A stretch of DNA of 64,000 bases from Chinchilla lanigera (Eukaryota > Chordata > Mammalia > Rodentia > Chinchillidae), in contig NW_004955416.1 of the NCBI RefSeq assembly GCF_000276665.1, positions 5,135,379 to 5,199,378 of the forward strand, written 5' to 3'. Below the pieces are notes generated by a model. That model did no database searches and had not been told where the DNA came from. It saw nothing but the letters and a program-made list of their open reading frames with translations. How positions within the stretch are numbered: position 1 is the stretch's first letter; each line of letters begins with the position of its first letter. Below are positions 22,721-34,075 of this stretch, one piece after another. The translations under genes were made by a program, and so were the position numbers.

Positions 22721-23088
22721 TGAGCTGGCTGTCAATCATGAGCCTTAAGGTAACCATAATTAATGAAAGGGAAATTGTTTAAATGGACACAATCAGATAC
22801 ATGATTTATGAGAGAAGAGAAAAATTTGTTCAGACAGATTAAAGTTCTGATAGAAGAGGAAGATATCAAAAGAGTACTGGAAAAGATGAAATTATCTCTA
22901 ACCCGGCTACTTATAGAACGAGCCACTTTGGTGAAAAGCAATATCCACCCCCCACCCATTCTGTGAAGCCTTGGCTGATGGTGAAATCCTTCCCCTGTCT
23001 GAAGTCAACAGTAATAACCACTGCTTCTCACAGTCCAAGTTCCAGCACTGCCTCTCTCCATGGCCTAGCTTATGGTTGTTCACCCTCA

Positions 23089-23130
<42 letters not shown>

Positions 23131-23728
23131 GCTGCACTCCAGTATACCACGCTTGTTCCCTGTCATCTAATACAGGGTCCTTACCCTCAATCTTTGAACA
23201 ATTTTCTGTTCTCAGCCTCCTGCATGGGACTATTGTTGGGAAAATTAACTTCAATGAGGAGTCCTTTGACCATTTGAGATACTCTGATAAACCAGATGTC
23301 TTTGTGGCTGGGACCCTAGAACTTACCTATAGATGGTTAATCTGATCAGAACCCAACACATCCAACACCCCAGGGCATGATCTCCTCTGGACTGCTCTAG
23401 GGCTGACAAAGCTTTTAGCACACGCCTAATGATGTTATGAGTTACAGGTTAAAGACTTTATAACCCATGGGACCCATGACACGGTTTTGAAACCTTTCTT
23501 TCTTTATTGTAGAACTGCCCTCCAAGTGATTTTAGTACTCATTACTCTTTGGCCTGCAAAGGGTGGAGGGCCAGTGCATTTAATAACACTTGTGATTCTG
23601 GAGGGAGACCCCCTACACCCCAGCTCAGTGAGCAGTGCCTTGGGCACAGAGGTTTTATGTTTCCTGTCATGCTACAGTCAATTCTAGTCACGAGGTCAGT
23701 AATTGGTAGCACCTGGTGGAATAAGGGA

Positions 23729-23759
<31 letters not shown>

Positions 23760-23893
23760 CACCCACGTGTGTGCAACAGCTTATTGCAGGAACAAGTTCT
23801 CCAAAGTGAGAACCTGAAACTATTTGCATTTAATTTTTCTCCTCTGTTTTTCAGGGTTTGACAGTTTTCTGACGAAGACCTCCCTGAAAGAGT
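22721..23893. other. Unassigned DNA holding two (TG)n tracts
   Basis: (TG)n runs occupy about 23094-23128 and 23732-23759. Several frames of 66-115 codons here read Cys-Val or Thr-His runs through these tracts and are not genes. No other repeat was recognised. Confidence 0.6.
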
Positions 23894-23894
23894 G

Positions 23895-24060
23895 GTGTGA
23901 GGAAAGAGACAAATCTCATTTCCGGGCCACTTCTCTTACCAACTAACTGTGTGACCTTGAGTTAAGAGCTTACTTCAGTTACTTCATCTGTAAAATGGGA
24001 AAGTTCTCCCTTGACCACATGATCTCCTAAGGACTTGTAGCTCTATGATCCATCGGCCTA
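23895..24060 (+). repeat. MIR SINE
   Basis: The text 'cttaccaactaactgtgtgaccttgag', 'cttacttcagttacttcatctgtaaaatgggaaag' and 'ctcctaaggacttgtagctctatgatcc' follows the MIR consensus order closely on the plus strand. Confidence 0.85.
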
Positions 24061-25481
24061 TGCTATGTGCCTAAGTATTCAGCAACCCTAGGAAGTCTCT
24101 CATTTGGCCATCAAGATACATATACTGTTTTAGGATGTAGACACTAAGTCAAGTATCTACTGAAAGAGTCTACTTAGCTACTTAGTAATGCATACATACT
24201 TAAAAGTAATTTATAAAGTAATATATTGATTTTTAAAATACTGCATGTTTCACTTTAACTTCATAAAACAATATTATCCATCAACACTGAACTTACCCAG
24301 TAGTTTTCCAAGCATATGATTGTCACCTCCTTTATGATGTCTGAGATCTAACACCCTTTCACTCCATGGACAATGTGACACTAGAAATATTATCCCAAGT
24401 CACCAACACCCATTTGCATTGCATTTGGCCATTTTTGCATTTCCTGTAAGTCTATACTTGTAATTACCATAATGTGCCTCTTAAACTGAATCACATTTTT
24501 ACATGATGTCTAAAAGGCTTATTTTTAAAAATATCTAACAACTGCATTTCAGGGCTAACTTCAGGAATGACTACTAGATCACTGATACATTACTTTTCCT
24601 ATTTTTTGATATCAATTCTGGCAGATGACCTCCAGAAGCATCCAGAATCGATATTAACTTAGATCATCTACCTCCAGTGCACTTCTATCAGCTACAATCT
24701 CCCCTGAAAAATTCAGGTATTGAGAATAAAACTTCACTTGATTAGAATGTATTCAAAAGAAAAACCTCCTTTTTTCTGGGTAATAATTTGGGAAGCAAAA
24801 ATTTACCTTCTGTTTAGGCAAAAACAGTAGTTCAAATTAATCCAGCAATTTAAAAGCAGAGTGGGCTTTGTTTTTCTTTCTTCATTGTCCTCAGAACTCA
24901 AGGTTATTTCAAATTTAAAATTAAAATTACCTTGCTGTTATTTTTCCTTTCAAGGGAAGCATCAAATTTGAAAGATCTGTTCCATCAATAAGGCTCAACT
25001 AATGAAAAGCAACGACCCACTGGTTTACTAGACACAATCTCACTGACCAAAAATATAAAGGACAAGACAAGGGTTCACTCTTAGACCTTCACACTTGCAG
25101 TTTTTCCTCTGAATTCAATCTTACAGCAAACTGACTTCCACCTCTGAATTTTGCCCTTTATTTGGAAGAGGGAAAGTGCTGGTGCGGGTTTAATTTGCTC
25201 TACCGGTCGTGAGGAAGCTTTGCCACTTTCAAGTGGCCCTGCCCAAGGTACTTGGACATGAAAATTTATTTCAGCCAGTCAGGAAATAAAAAGAAACCTC
25301 TCCTTCCATTTGGCTCAAAGTAAAAATGAGTGTACATAAAAGTGTTCATCGGGGAAAGGACAAGAAAAATAAACTCAGCCTTTCAGCAACGCTGCCACCC
25401 TATTTTTTCCCCAACCAAAACCTACTGGCAAGCTGTTCTCAATAGATGTAAAGTGTTCAAAATTGTAGGAGGGATGTTTTG
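24061..25481. other. Unassigned noncoding DNA
   Basis: No gene or repeat was recognised. An imperfect hairpin (arms gatatcaattctgg and ccagaatcgatatt, 20-nt loop) lies at about 24608-24655. This 1.4-kb stretch has little evident repeat content and could include conserved noncoding sequence. Confidence 0.4.
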
Positions 25482-25505
25482 AAAAAAAAAAAAAAAAAAA
25501 AAAAA
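25482..25505. repeat. Poly(A) run of 24 followed by G6
   Basis: A pure A24 tract with no recognisable SINE or LINE body next to it. The minus-strand frames translating it (Phe runs) are artefacts. Confidence 0.95.
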
Positions 25506-25769
25506 GGGGGTGGCTTGTGGAAATGCCTCCTTGATGGGCCTCAGCCGGGATGGGGTGAAGCAGGGGAACAAGGAAGCTTTGGCCCGAGAATAAACTAAGT
25601 GAGCTCCAAAGACAACGCCAGTCACTTTCATAAATCTCAGCTTTTATTTCTATCTGAATAGAAAGCTGATTTAAAAGTGAGGGCATCCTGTCAGCCAGTC
25701 ACTGAACTCCATCTTTCCTAAGCCTCTGGAATCACAGGGGAAATACCCCTTTTATGATTTATTTCTAGA

Positions 25770-26095
25770 TGTCCCCCTAAAGCCTCATGCATTCATAGGT
25801 GGGGTCTGGGGGAAGTGACTGGATCACAGGGGTGTGATACTCAAGGCACTGATGAATTTATAGCTAAATGTAATGTTGGGAGGTGAAGCCTGGTTGGAGA
25901 AGATGGCTCACTGGGGCCATAGCCCAGAAGGATCTATTTCCCTTCTCCTCCCTTAATGTCTCTGTGCTTCCCTCTGCCATACCATGAACTGTCTCTCCTC
26001 TGCCATGCCCTCTACCATGCTGCCCTGTCTTGGAGCCAGCCAGCTATGGACTGAGACCTCTACAAACTGTGAGCCAAAATAAACCACAACTAAGA
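25770..26095 (+). mobile_element. MaLR-type LTR (MST-like), sense
   Basis: The text 'tgtccccctaaagcctcatgc', 'aggtggggtctgggggaagtgactggatcac', 'ctgccataccatgaac' and 'aaactgtgagccaaaataaacc' follows the order of MST/THE-type LTRs. AATAAA is the polyadenylation signal. It starts TGTCC but the 3' terminus is not clear. The 141-codon minus-strand frame that overlaps it is repeat-derived. Confidence 0.75.
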
Positions 26096-27829
26096 CACCT
26101 CCCAAAAGCACCTCCCCCTCCACCCTTGAGTGTGAGTCACTCAATTTCATCAAGCCTCTGTTTTCTCTTTTAGGCTGAAAAAAATGTTTCCTAGTGTCCT
26201 TATTAGGAGAATTTTGAATAGAATTTTTTAAGTATAGGGTAAATACTGACTTGGTGTTCAAGATGGCCAACTCCTCCTCCATACAAAAATCTGAGAATAA
26301 TTCTGATAAAAAGAGCAATTCTGCTTGTGAACAAACCAGATGGCTCCACACCCCTTCATCAAGTCTGTTAGTTTTCACGTCACTGCCTTGGAAGTTTCTC
26401 CCCAGGAAAACACATGGACATGAGACTTTGTGACTGAGTTACGAATCTGTTTTAAAACAAGGCCCATCCACATGAACACCCAGGTCTGCCCAGCATAATT
26501 GCCTGCTCGTTTTCTTCAGGATATTTTCCCTGGCAGATTGACTACCCTTCTGGATAACTAAATATATCACTTTCAGTCAATAAAGAGAAAACATTGAGGC
26601 TTCTTTGTGAATTCAGAATTCGGACTAAAACTGAGGATTTACCCAGATTCACTGGATCCATGCAGTAAGTTGGGTCCGGGTATGTTCTAAAGGGTTAGAA
26701 TACTTCTATTTGGAAAATTTCTTAGATTCTACTTGAATGTTTATTTGTAGAGCTCCTCACTAAAGAATAAGTAAAAGGAATATCAGAGGCCACTTACTGA
26801 AGGAGGCTTCCTGACTTAGCAGGAAGTGGTGACTGAATGCTTTATAATCACACACAACTCCACTTCCTCTAAGTAATTGTCATATCCCAAAGATACATCA
26901 TAATTAAAGTCCAATCTGGGAACTGACAATTGCTGCTGGGGTGAGTGTCCACTGCCCGTGATAGGTGAGTACATTTTTTTCAAATTAAAGTCTAGCATCC
27001 TATCACATATAGAATTATTGATCATAATTTGAGTTGATCAAAACAAGCATGAGAAGTGATTAAACTATTCTTCTCATAGGCATGGGTTCTCATTGGAGGA
27101 TGGACTTCAGGGTGAATCTCCTAAAAATTATGTGGAATAATAATGTAAGTCTCCTCATACGTGTGTTTTAGAGGGAGGGTACACAGTTTCTTTTATATTG
27201 GCAAACATATGGCTACCTGACCAAAAAAGTTAAGAACTATGACGATTAGTCTAGAGCATACGCATTACACATAAGGTAACAGGCTACAACCGCATGACTT
27301 GATTTTACTAAGTCAATCTTTGAAGGGATTTAGTACCCTCTCATCAAACCCTGCCTGTCGTAAGCTAAAATGCATGCATTCTGGATCAAGAAATCTAACT
27401 GAAAGCATAACTATGTATAAGCTGTTGATAAGCAAATTTTCTTCTCCCAGCTAACCTTTTCAAAAAAGTCTGTTTTTAATAATGACTCAATTAACCATTA
27501 ATTAGAATAAGCTATATCTTCTGAAACAATATTTTAACAAATGAAAGCTCCTGGTGATTTGGAATCCTTCCCACCAGTTCCAATGAAGCCCCATCATCAC
27601 TGAATTGTAATTTGTTCTCAGGCCTGACCTTGGTTAGCATCAAAGCACTCTTAAAATTTTTGATACATGTGAAAACAGGGTTTTTGAAAAGTGTCAATTA
27701 CCAACATTATCTGATATGTATATATGTAAAATAAGGAAGATCTAGTACATGGTAAGATTTAAAGAAAATATTAGCTTTAAATATAAAGTTCATTACTTCA
27801 TTGTTAACTTCATTACTTGATCTTATATC
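26096..27829. other. Unassigned noncoding DNA
   Basis: No gene or repeat was recognised in 1.7 kb. Frames of 60-70 codons are scattered over both strands without coding signature. Confidence 0.45.
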
Positions 27830-28230
27830 AAAGTTTTCCACAAAAACTTCTCTACTGTTTTCATTAGTTTTAATACCATCTTTATTGCAGTATAACTCAC
27901 ATGCCATGAAATCCACCATTTTAAGATGTGTAATTCAATTTTTCTTAGTCTATCCACAAGGTTATGCAAACATCACAAATATCTAATTTTAGAACATTTT
28001 CATCATCTCAAAAAGAAACCTCATATCCATTAGCAGTTCCTCTCCTTGCCGTCCTCCTCCAGGGCCTGGCAACCACTAATCTATTTCTGTTTCTATTGAT
28101 TTGCCTATTCTGAACATTTCATATTAATGGGTTCATACAATATGTGGCCTTTTGTGCCTGGCTTCTTTTACTTAGTAAAACATTTTCAAGGGTCATCCAT
28201 GGCAGAGCCTCTACCCATACTTCATTCTTA
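27830..28230 (-). repeat. Old L1M 3' UTR fragment, antisense
   Basis: The plus-strand text 'tttattgcagtataactcacatgccatgaaatccaccattttaag', 'cctggcaaccactaatctatttctg' and 'tgcctattctgaacatttcatattaatgggttcatacaatatgtggccttttgtg' is the well-known antisense L1M-class 3' end. Clear despite its age. Confidence 0.9.
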
Positions 28231-29054
28231 GTGGCTGGTGCTTTAGATTTTAAATAAGATTTTACCGTGGCTCTCACAAGTCTGTGTAGTCATGTGGCAG
28301 AGCCTATCAGATGCTATTTGTTAAATAGGTCCTGTGGCAGAGTGTATAGGGAAGAACAGCAGAGAAGGGCAAAGCTCGGTGTCAAGTCAGTTCAAGAAAA
28401 ACATCAGCGCCTGCGGTTTGCAGCTCGGCTACATGAGAGAGCTCAGAAGGGTACTAAGTTGTTGGGCCTCTTTACAGAGCAGAGGAAGTGAGTCAATGAG
28501 AGAAGAATAGTAAAGGCAGGGGATGTTAGAACATCCAGGTATAGCTCATGGTCCTTTCAAGACTTTTAGGCCCTTAAAGTTCTGATGTTCCAATTGGTGC
28601 AGATGACACAACAGAATCTGAGAACTGCTATTTCATCTACCCTTGTTTTCTCTACTTAATTAAGTGGTAAAACTTCAAATAACATTCACTGCGCCCTGTG
28701 AGCAATAATGAAATGTTTTTGATTTGGCTTGGTATGGCATTTGTTTATCTTTTGGCAGAAGGTGATTTGCCGGTAATAACCATGTGCTCAGTTTATCACG
28801 GCGTTTACTCTCTTTCTCCACAGGCAGGGGGAAAGGGCGATCTGCACAGTGTCACAATGGCACAGGAAGTATACAAGCTGAGACTCCTGTTCGTGTGTCC
28901 TGTTGCAAAGAGAACTTCCCACTTCAGTCCACATCGTCCCCTTTTCCTCCTTTTATCCACTAATCATAAGTATTCTTACTGATTTCCTTGGAGCCAGGTA
29001 TGACTTTATTTGATTACAATTACTATAAATGATTCTTGCCTATTTTAAGTACAG
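28231..29054. other. Unassigned DNA with a 74-codon open frame
   Basis: A frame at 28267-28491 on the plus strand encodes a basic, Arg/Lys/Gln-rich peptide and runs into a donor-like GAA|GTGAGT at 28485-28493. No domain is recognised, and no matching acceptor or second exon is visible. A direct repeat GTGGCAGAG (28293 and 28334) suggests part may be repeat-derived. Confidence 0.3.
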
Positions 29055-29365
29055 CCCCAGAGCAATGGTTCCCATATGATTCCAAAATCATGTTTAAAAT
29101 GCAGGTTTTCCTTGATTCTGCTTGACAAGTCTGGGGTAGAGGCCAGAAATTAGCATATTTTTTTGTTTTTATGTTTTCTTTTGGTTTTGTTTTTTGAGAC
29201 AGGGTCTTGTTTTGTAGTTCAGGCTCACCCTGAACTCCCTGTGTAGTCCAGGCTTGAACTCAAGGTGATCTTCCTGCCTCAGCCTCCCAAATGCTGGGAT
29301 GACAGGCATGCACCATCACGCCTGGGTAGAAATTTGCATTTTAAATCCTATGTTGCTACAAGAGA
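29055..29365 (+). mobile_element. MER5A-like hAT MITE interrupted by B1
   Basis: The left part ('gcaatggttcccatatgattccaaaatcatg', 'aatgcaggttttccttgattctgc', 'gacaagtctggggtagagg') follows the MER5A order. The right part after the B1 resumes with 'agaaatttgcattttaaatcc', as MER5A does ('gagaatttgcatttctaac'). An ancient non-autonomous Charlie relative. Confidence 0.65.
29157..29327 (-). mobile_element. B1 SINE, antisense, inserted in MER5A
   Basis: The plus strand reads T-rich tail, 'tttttgagacagggtcttg', duplicated 'gtagtycaggct..gaactc' units, 'cttcctgcctcagcctccca' and 'atgctgggatgacaggcatgcacc'. Target duplications AGAAATTAGCAT (29145-29156) and AGAAATTTGCAT (29328-29339) flank it. It carries an internal duplication shared with the copies at 32347 and 37770. 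Confidence 0.92.
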
Positions 29366-31034
29366 AATATTAAAAGAGTCTGACAAATACTGCCCTACCG
29401 GCTTCAGTTTATTAACTGCCTCAGACACCATTTTAGAAACACCCCTCTTAACTGCTTATGTGTTTCATAAAACAATAAAGTTGGAGAGGGGCACAAACTT
29501 TAACTTTTTGTGATTACAACTCTTACTAGCTCCTCAGATGCTGATGTTCCCATACACAGAGTGAAATAACAAGTCTGTTGTTGTTGATAAGACCACGGTG
29601 ACAGCAGCAAAGGACCTAGACAGAAGCTGTTTCAAAAGAAGGGAAGGAGGGAAGTCCACCTAGCATGTTGGTATTTTGGGAAAAATGATAGAAAGACTGA
29701 AGAAATGCTCTTTGGTATTGCTATTTGGAGGAAATAAATGATGTGTGTAGCAAGCAAGGCTTTCAGAGTGATGGCTACTTATGCAGTGAGGGTGATTTTC
29801 TTCTCTCTAACTCTTGCTTGCTAAAGTGCTTTTAAAGAATACAAATTTGGAGTATGAAAGGAGTGTGTCTAAGATGTTCTACACTGGTGTTAATTTTTCT
29901 GACCTGACCTTCTCATGGTCTTTGGCCCTCAAGTTTCTTTCCCAATCTTCAAATCAGCTTCTTTCTGTGGCACATTGAGACACTTTTGGACAACACACCC
30001 ATCAAGCTGTGCATTCAGGGCATCTGGTGAGAGCAACTTTATGTTATCACTTTTCAGATTTTCATGCCCTGACCTCATCTTGTATGTGCACATGCCACTA
30101 TTAGTTTTGTTTCAAAATAAGGGAAGACACACATCTCAAATTGGCTACCTGCATCCGGAACATTCCTTTTGCATCAAAACCTGTGTGTCTGTATGTAATA
30201 GTCAATGGTTTCTGAGATAAGTTCTCTGCTGCAAATTTTATGCGGTAGAGGGAAAGCAGTAAAATATCTTACTCTCAACTCTGTTCTTGAGTGTCCAGCA
30301 CCGAGTTCCATCTTCTCCCAAGATTCTAATTCCTTATTGAAATAGTGAAATACATGAATCCATAAAGCAGGAAACAAACAGTGTGTGAACCACAAGGCAG
30401 AAATATATTTAAGGCTATTTGACTAAACATCATTCAGCAAGTCCAAAAAAATAAACAAAGGTCAAAATTGGCAGAGAAACAGTAACTAAGCAAGGAAGCA
30501 GAAATTGGTTTATGTAAATACGTGGGAAAACAAAAAGCCAACAACAGTAAAACAAGAGGAAAGTTCAACTTGAAGAAGACTCAGTAACTGCTCCGTAGCC
30601 AGGTGACCCTCCTGTGAGAAGGCTGAGCACCCAGCATCAACACAAAAGGGAGCTTCCAAAGTAAAAGAGCCCATTCTACATCCATCAGATGCCACGATCC
30701 AAGTCTTCTCAAGTACATTCTGCTCAGATCGGTCTTGGCATTTCGCCAGGGAGGGAAATGGAAAAATATATGAGCGGAAAATAAGAACAGAGTGTGTCCA
30801 TAGGGTCAGTACTTGCGAATTCAGATGTGGGTAAGAACTAGGGTGGATGTGGAAAGGGAAGAGTAAAATCATTAGAAAGAATTCCAGGCAGACATAGGGA
30901 TCTTGAAGAAACCAAATGAAATTCTCTGCCTGAGTGCAGAGCCCCTTTGTCATGTTCACGGCATCTTTTCTTTTACCCACCACCACCCCTACCACACCCT
31001 GTGGTCACTCTTCTTGTCCCCATCTGAGCTGCAC
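29366..31034. other. Unassigned noncoding DNA
   Basis: No gene or repeat was recognised. The longest non-repeat open frame of the window (161 codons, minus strand, 30510-30995) lies here, but its protein has no recognisable domain, signal peptide or repeat. Confidence 0.4.
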
Positions 31035-31125
31035 CCACCCTGAAGACAAGCACGATGGCTTATCACTTTTATGTGTCCCCTATAGAGCCACTTTGCAATA
31101 AGAGCTTATCAAATGTCAATAATTG
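31035..31125 (+). repeat. L2-like 3' end fragment
   Basis: The text 'gaagacaagcacgatggcttatcacttttatgtgtcccctatag' then 'aataagagcttatcaaatgtcaataattg' parallels L2 ends ('gggcaaggaccatgtctta..tgtatccccagc', 'gtgctcaataaatgtttgttg'). Short and diverged. Confidence 0.45.
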
Positions 31126-31387
31126 ACTTTATCAAGCCACGAGTTCCTTATAGACAGGAAATGTGCCTTTATGACACTTCATAAAAACATTTCAGTTGAT
31201 ACGATGGATGAAACATCTAATTTGATGGCTTGTCTCCTCTTATAACTCATTCAAGTGGTATCTCATGGATTAGAAACTTATAGAAAGTGCTGGCCCGAGT
31301 CAGTAACTAAAGTTCAGAGTTGAGTCTTTCAAACACATTCTTCTCAGTTCTGTTTTCAGTAACAGGCCCTTGTTCATTTTTCAAAGA

Positions 31388-31600
31388 TGTGATGTCACGC
31401 AGCAGTTAAGAACATAGACTGAAGAGACACATCGTCAGAGTTGTACCCCAGCTCCTCCATTTATAGGTGGTGACATATCTGTGAGTCCATTTTGCCATCT
31501 ATAAAATGGGGATGAAGGTGCTTGCGAGAATGAACTAAACACTAGTTTTTATTTTAAGCACACACGAGGGTCTGGTACATAGTAAATTATATAAGTTATA
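31388..31600 (+). repeat. MIR SINE
   Basis: The text 'agcagttaagaacatagactgaag', 'taccccagctcctccatttatagg', 'attttgccatctataaaatggggatgaag', 'gagaatgaactaaac' and 'gtctggtacatagtaaatta' matches the whole MIR order on the plus strand. Confidence 0.88.
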
Positions 31601-32335
31601 TAAAAACTTGCTATTAAAATTTGCATTGTCGAATACCACTGATGATTTAGGTCAATGGCTACAATATATTGCAGTACTTCCTTAAAGCATAACTCCTCCA
31701 GCCCAGTGTCTGGTAGGAAAACACTTCATTGTAAAAATAAGTTTAAAATGCAGAAGAAAATAATTACATGTTAATATTATTTTATTTATCATGAAAATAA
31801 ACTATACTAAATTTTCTGAATTCATCATATAAAATTCCATGTATTATCTGAAGAAACCAAGCTTACAGAAAGTGTATGTCCTTTCCCTCAATCATTTCCT
31901 AAGAAGTTGCTAAATCTAAGGTGGCTATTTATACAGGAAGAGAATCTCTCATACTTATGGAAAATTGCAAAACATGGCCAACATGTTTCGTGATCATCCC
32001 CGCTTCCTGTGGTGGGCTTTAAAAACCATGCCAACTTTCAGCAGAAACTGAGATTTCCATACTAAAGGCTTATTTGACAACCTTGCAAAATGGATAGCCA
32101 GTACTTCTCTTTGGTTTCTAAGGGCCACCTATGTCAGCTTTGACAGACAACTAAAAACAAAATTCCACCCAGCCTCAAACCAGCTCGAGCAGTTCCAACT
32201 CCAGGGTAGCCTGGAGAGTCCTTCTTCCCTCATGTATCTCCTACAGCTAGTTATACATGCTGGAATCATTTATCTGGACAAAAAGTTTGCCATTTAACTT
32301 CCTAGATTTTTGATAGTATCTCTCGTTTCTAAATG
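31601..32335. other. Unassigned noncoding DNA
   Basis: No gene or repeat was recognised. Confidence 0.4.
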
Positions 32336-32346
32336 ATGAAAAGTGT

Positions 32347-32500
32347 CAGGTGTGGTGGTGCATGCCTGTAATCCCAGCACTCAGGAGGCTGAGGCAGGAG
32401 GACTGCCATGAGTTCAAGGCCAGCCTGTGCTATATAAGCGAGTTCAAAGACAGCCTGTACTACATAGTGAGACCCTGTCTCAAAAATAAATAAATAAAAA
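32347..32500 (+). mobile_element. B1 SINE with target-site duplications
   Basis: It contains 'tgtggtggtgcatgcctgta', 'atcccagcactcaggaggct' and 'gaggcaggaggactgccatg', then two successive 'gagttcaagg/gagttcaaag' units (an internal duplication of about 35 bp) and 'gtgagaccctgtctcaaaaa'. Flanks ATGAAAAGTGT (32336-32346) and ATGAAGAGTGT (32501-32511) are the TSD. The best preserved B1 in the window. It has no coding capacity despite a 65-codon minus-strand frame. Confidence 0.96.
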
Positions 32501-32511
32501 ATGAAGAGTGT

Positions 32512-33934
32512 GAAAGAATAGGTCAATAAAAATTAATTTTATATCGACCTAAAATGATGGTGAATTATAATATAATTAAAAGCTATCATTAATAACTTTT
32601 CCAGAATTACCAATTTTCTAGCTTCTTTAAAAAACTAAAATAATGCTTGAATAAAACTGGACCCAAGCTTGAGTATAACTTAACTTTTCAAAGGTGTGTG
32701 CTTTGCTTCCTAATTGTCCCCAGAAAAAGCAGTCATCATTAAACAGGACCAGAAAGTGTGAACCATAGACTTATAAATGGCTCTTAGCATCCTTTCAGAA
32801 TCACTTTTAAAGTAAATCCTTGCTTTATTGTTTTGTTCTCTTGTCATTTGTCTCAAGTTGAGTGAAAAAACTCACTTGGTTAAGATTTCTATTTTTTTCT
32901 GATTTTGTTTATGCTGCTCACGTCAGCCTTTAAAACAGCATCTCTTTAATTTTATGGAGATTTTGACCTTTTTATATAACATAGCGAAGCCCAGTTCACA
33001 GCTATGTTAGCAGACATAGGCAACTCTGGGATCTCTCCTTTGTAAAACAGCAAAAATAACTGCTCTTTAAAAGAAAAAAAAGTGCAGTCAGCTCCCATTC
33101 TTAGACATATAGAGAACATCTGAGTCAAAATCCTCTTCCTCAGAAACCCTGTTGTTACCATGGGAAAACTGTTAAAATGCTCCAATGTGGGCATGTTATA
33201 ATTAGAATCAAACGTGGGCTCTATGGGACCCGTCATGATGTTTCTAGGAAGCCAGTTCTGCTTTGGCTTTGTGGACATCCTTTTCCTACAATCATGACTC
33301 ACCCTTCTTCTCCTAACTCACCCCCCACTTGTTCTGGGGTGGAAGAATGCCCAAGCATTCCAGAGACAGATGAGGAGGCGGATGTCCAGTTCACGAACCA
33401 GAACACACTTCTGAGTTTTGTGGAAATAGCACAAAAGACTTTACTGGCCACAGTCAGGGTCAACAACATGCTGGGTATATACACATTTGTCACACATGGA
33501 GAGACTCATTTCTTTGGCAACCAACTCTAGCCCACTCACTAATCCACCAAAGCCCTCCCATCCCTCCCTCCTTTCTTCCTTTCAGGAAAGCTCATGCAAG
33601 TTCTCTGCAAAACAATGAATCTCTGCTCCTCGGGGAAATGTACGAGTCAGAAAAGCTTTTAAAAAGAGAAGAGGAGCCAAAGGCTTTGCATAAGTAGGCC
33701 AGCTGCAGAGGCTCCAGGGGAAAGGTGGGGAGATGTTCCCTGCAGCCTTGGCCCCAAATCTCCCAGCTACCACTTGTCTCCACTCTCTTCCCACATCCAC
33801 AAACAAGCCAGCCCACACCTTCGTGACTGCACCCACTGTCATGTTCAGGAAAAGAGATTTTTTGAGTCTGTCGTGGCATTTCTCTGAAATGACAGAAAAA
33901 TTCATTGACTCACAGACCTGACAGAGATGATCCA
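32512..33934. other. Unassigned DNA with overlapping open frames
   Basis: Plus-strand (117 codons, 33177-33530) and minus-strand (116 codons, 32952-33302; 107 and 95 codons, 33582-33905) frames overlap here. None shows a domain, a convincing start context or splice signals. The stretch is GC-richer than its surroundings and has no recognised repeat. Confidence 0.4.
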
Positions 33935-34075
33935 GTCATTTTTATTTTTAAAACAATAAAATGCAATCAATAGAGCTTCACTGATCTGTCCAGATTCACC
34001 CAGCTCAAGGCACATGGAACCAAAACTAGAATTGAAACCTCTTTATTCCCACCCCTTTGCCTTTCACCTGAGCTT
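33935..34075 (-). repeat. MIR-like fragment, antisense
   Basis: The text 'gatctgtccagattcacccagctcaaggcacatgg' with 'aaactagaattgaaacctcttt' parallels antisense MIR text ('cttgcccaaggtcacacagctagt', 'ggattcgaacccag'). Diverged. Confidence 0.5.

Noticed and set aside
22907..23254. 115-codon frame with a Thr-His run
   Set aside because: It is translated (TG)n microsatellite.
24608..24655. Regulatory hairpin or transposon ends
   Set aside because: The arms match at only 12 of 14 bases with a 20-nt loop and there is no supporting context.
25953..26378. 141-codon minus-strand frame
   Set aside because: Much of it lies antisense to a MaLR-type LTR, so it is repeat-derived.
30510..30995. 161-codon minus-strand open frame as a gene
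   Set aside because: It is the longest frame outside repeats and gaps, but no domain, signal peptide, repeat or start context is recognisable. A frame of this length is possible by chance in 64 kb read in six frames.
33177..33530. 117-codon plus-strand frame as a protein or exon
   Set aside because: Overlapping minus-strand frames of similar length exist, no domain is seen, and no paired splice sites are visible.
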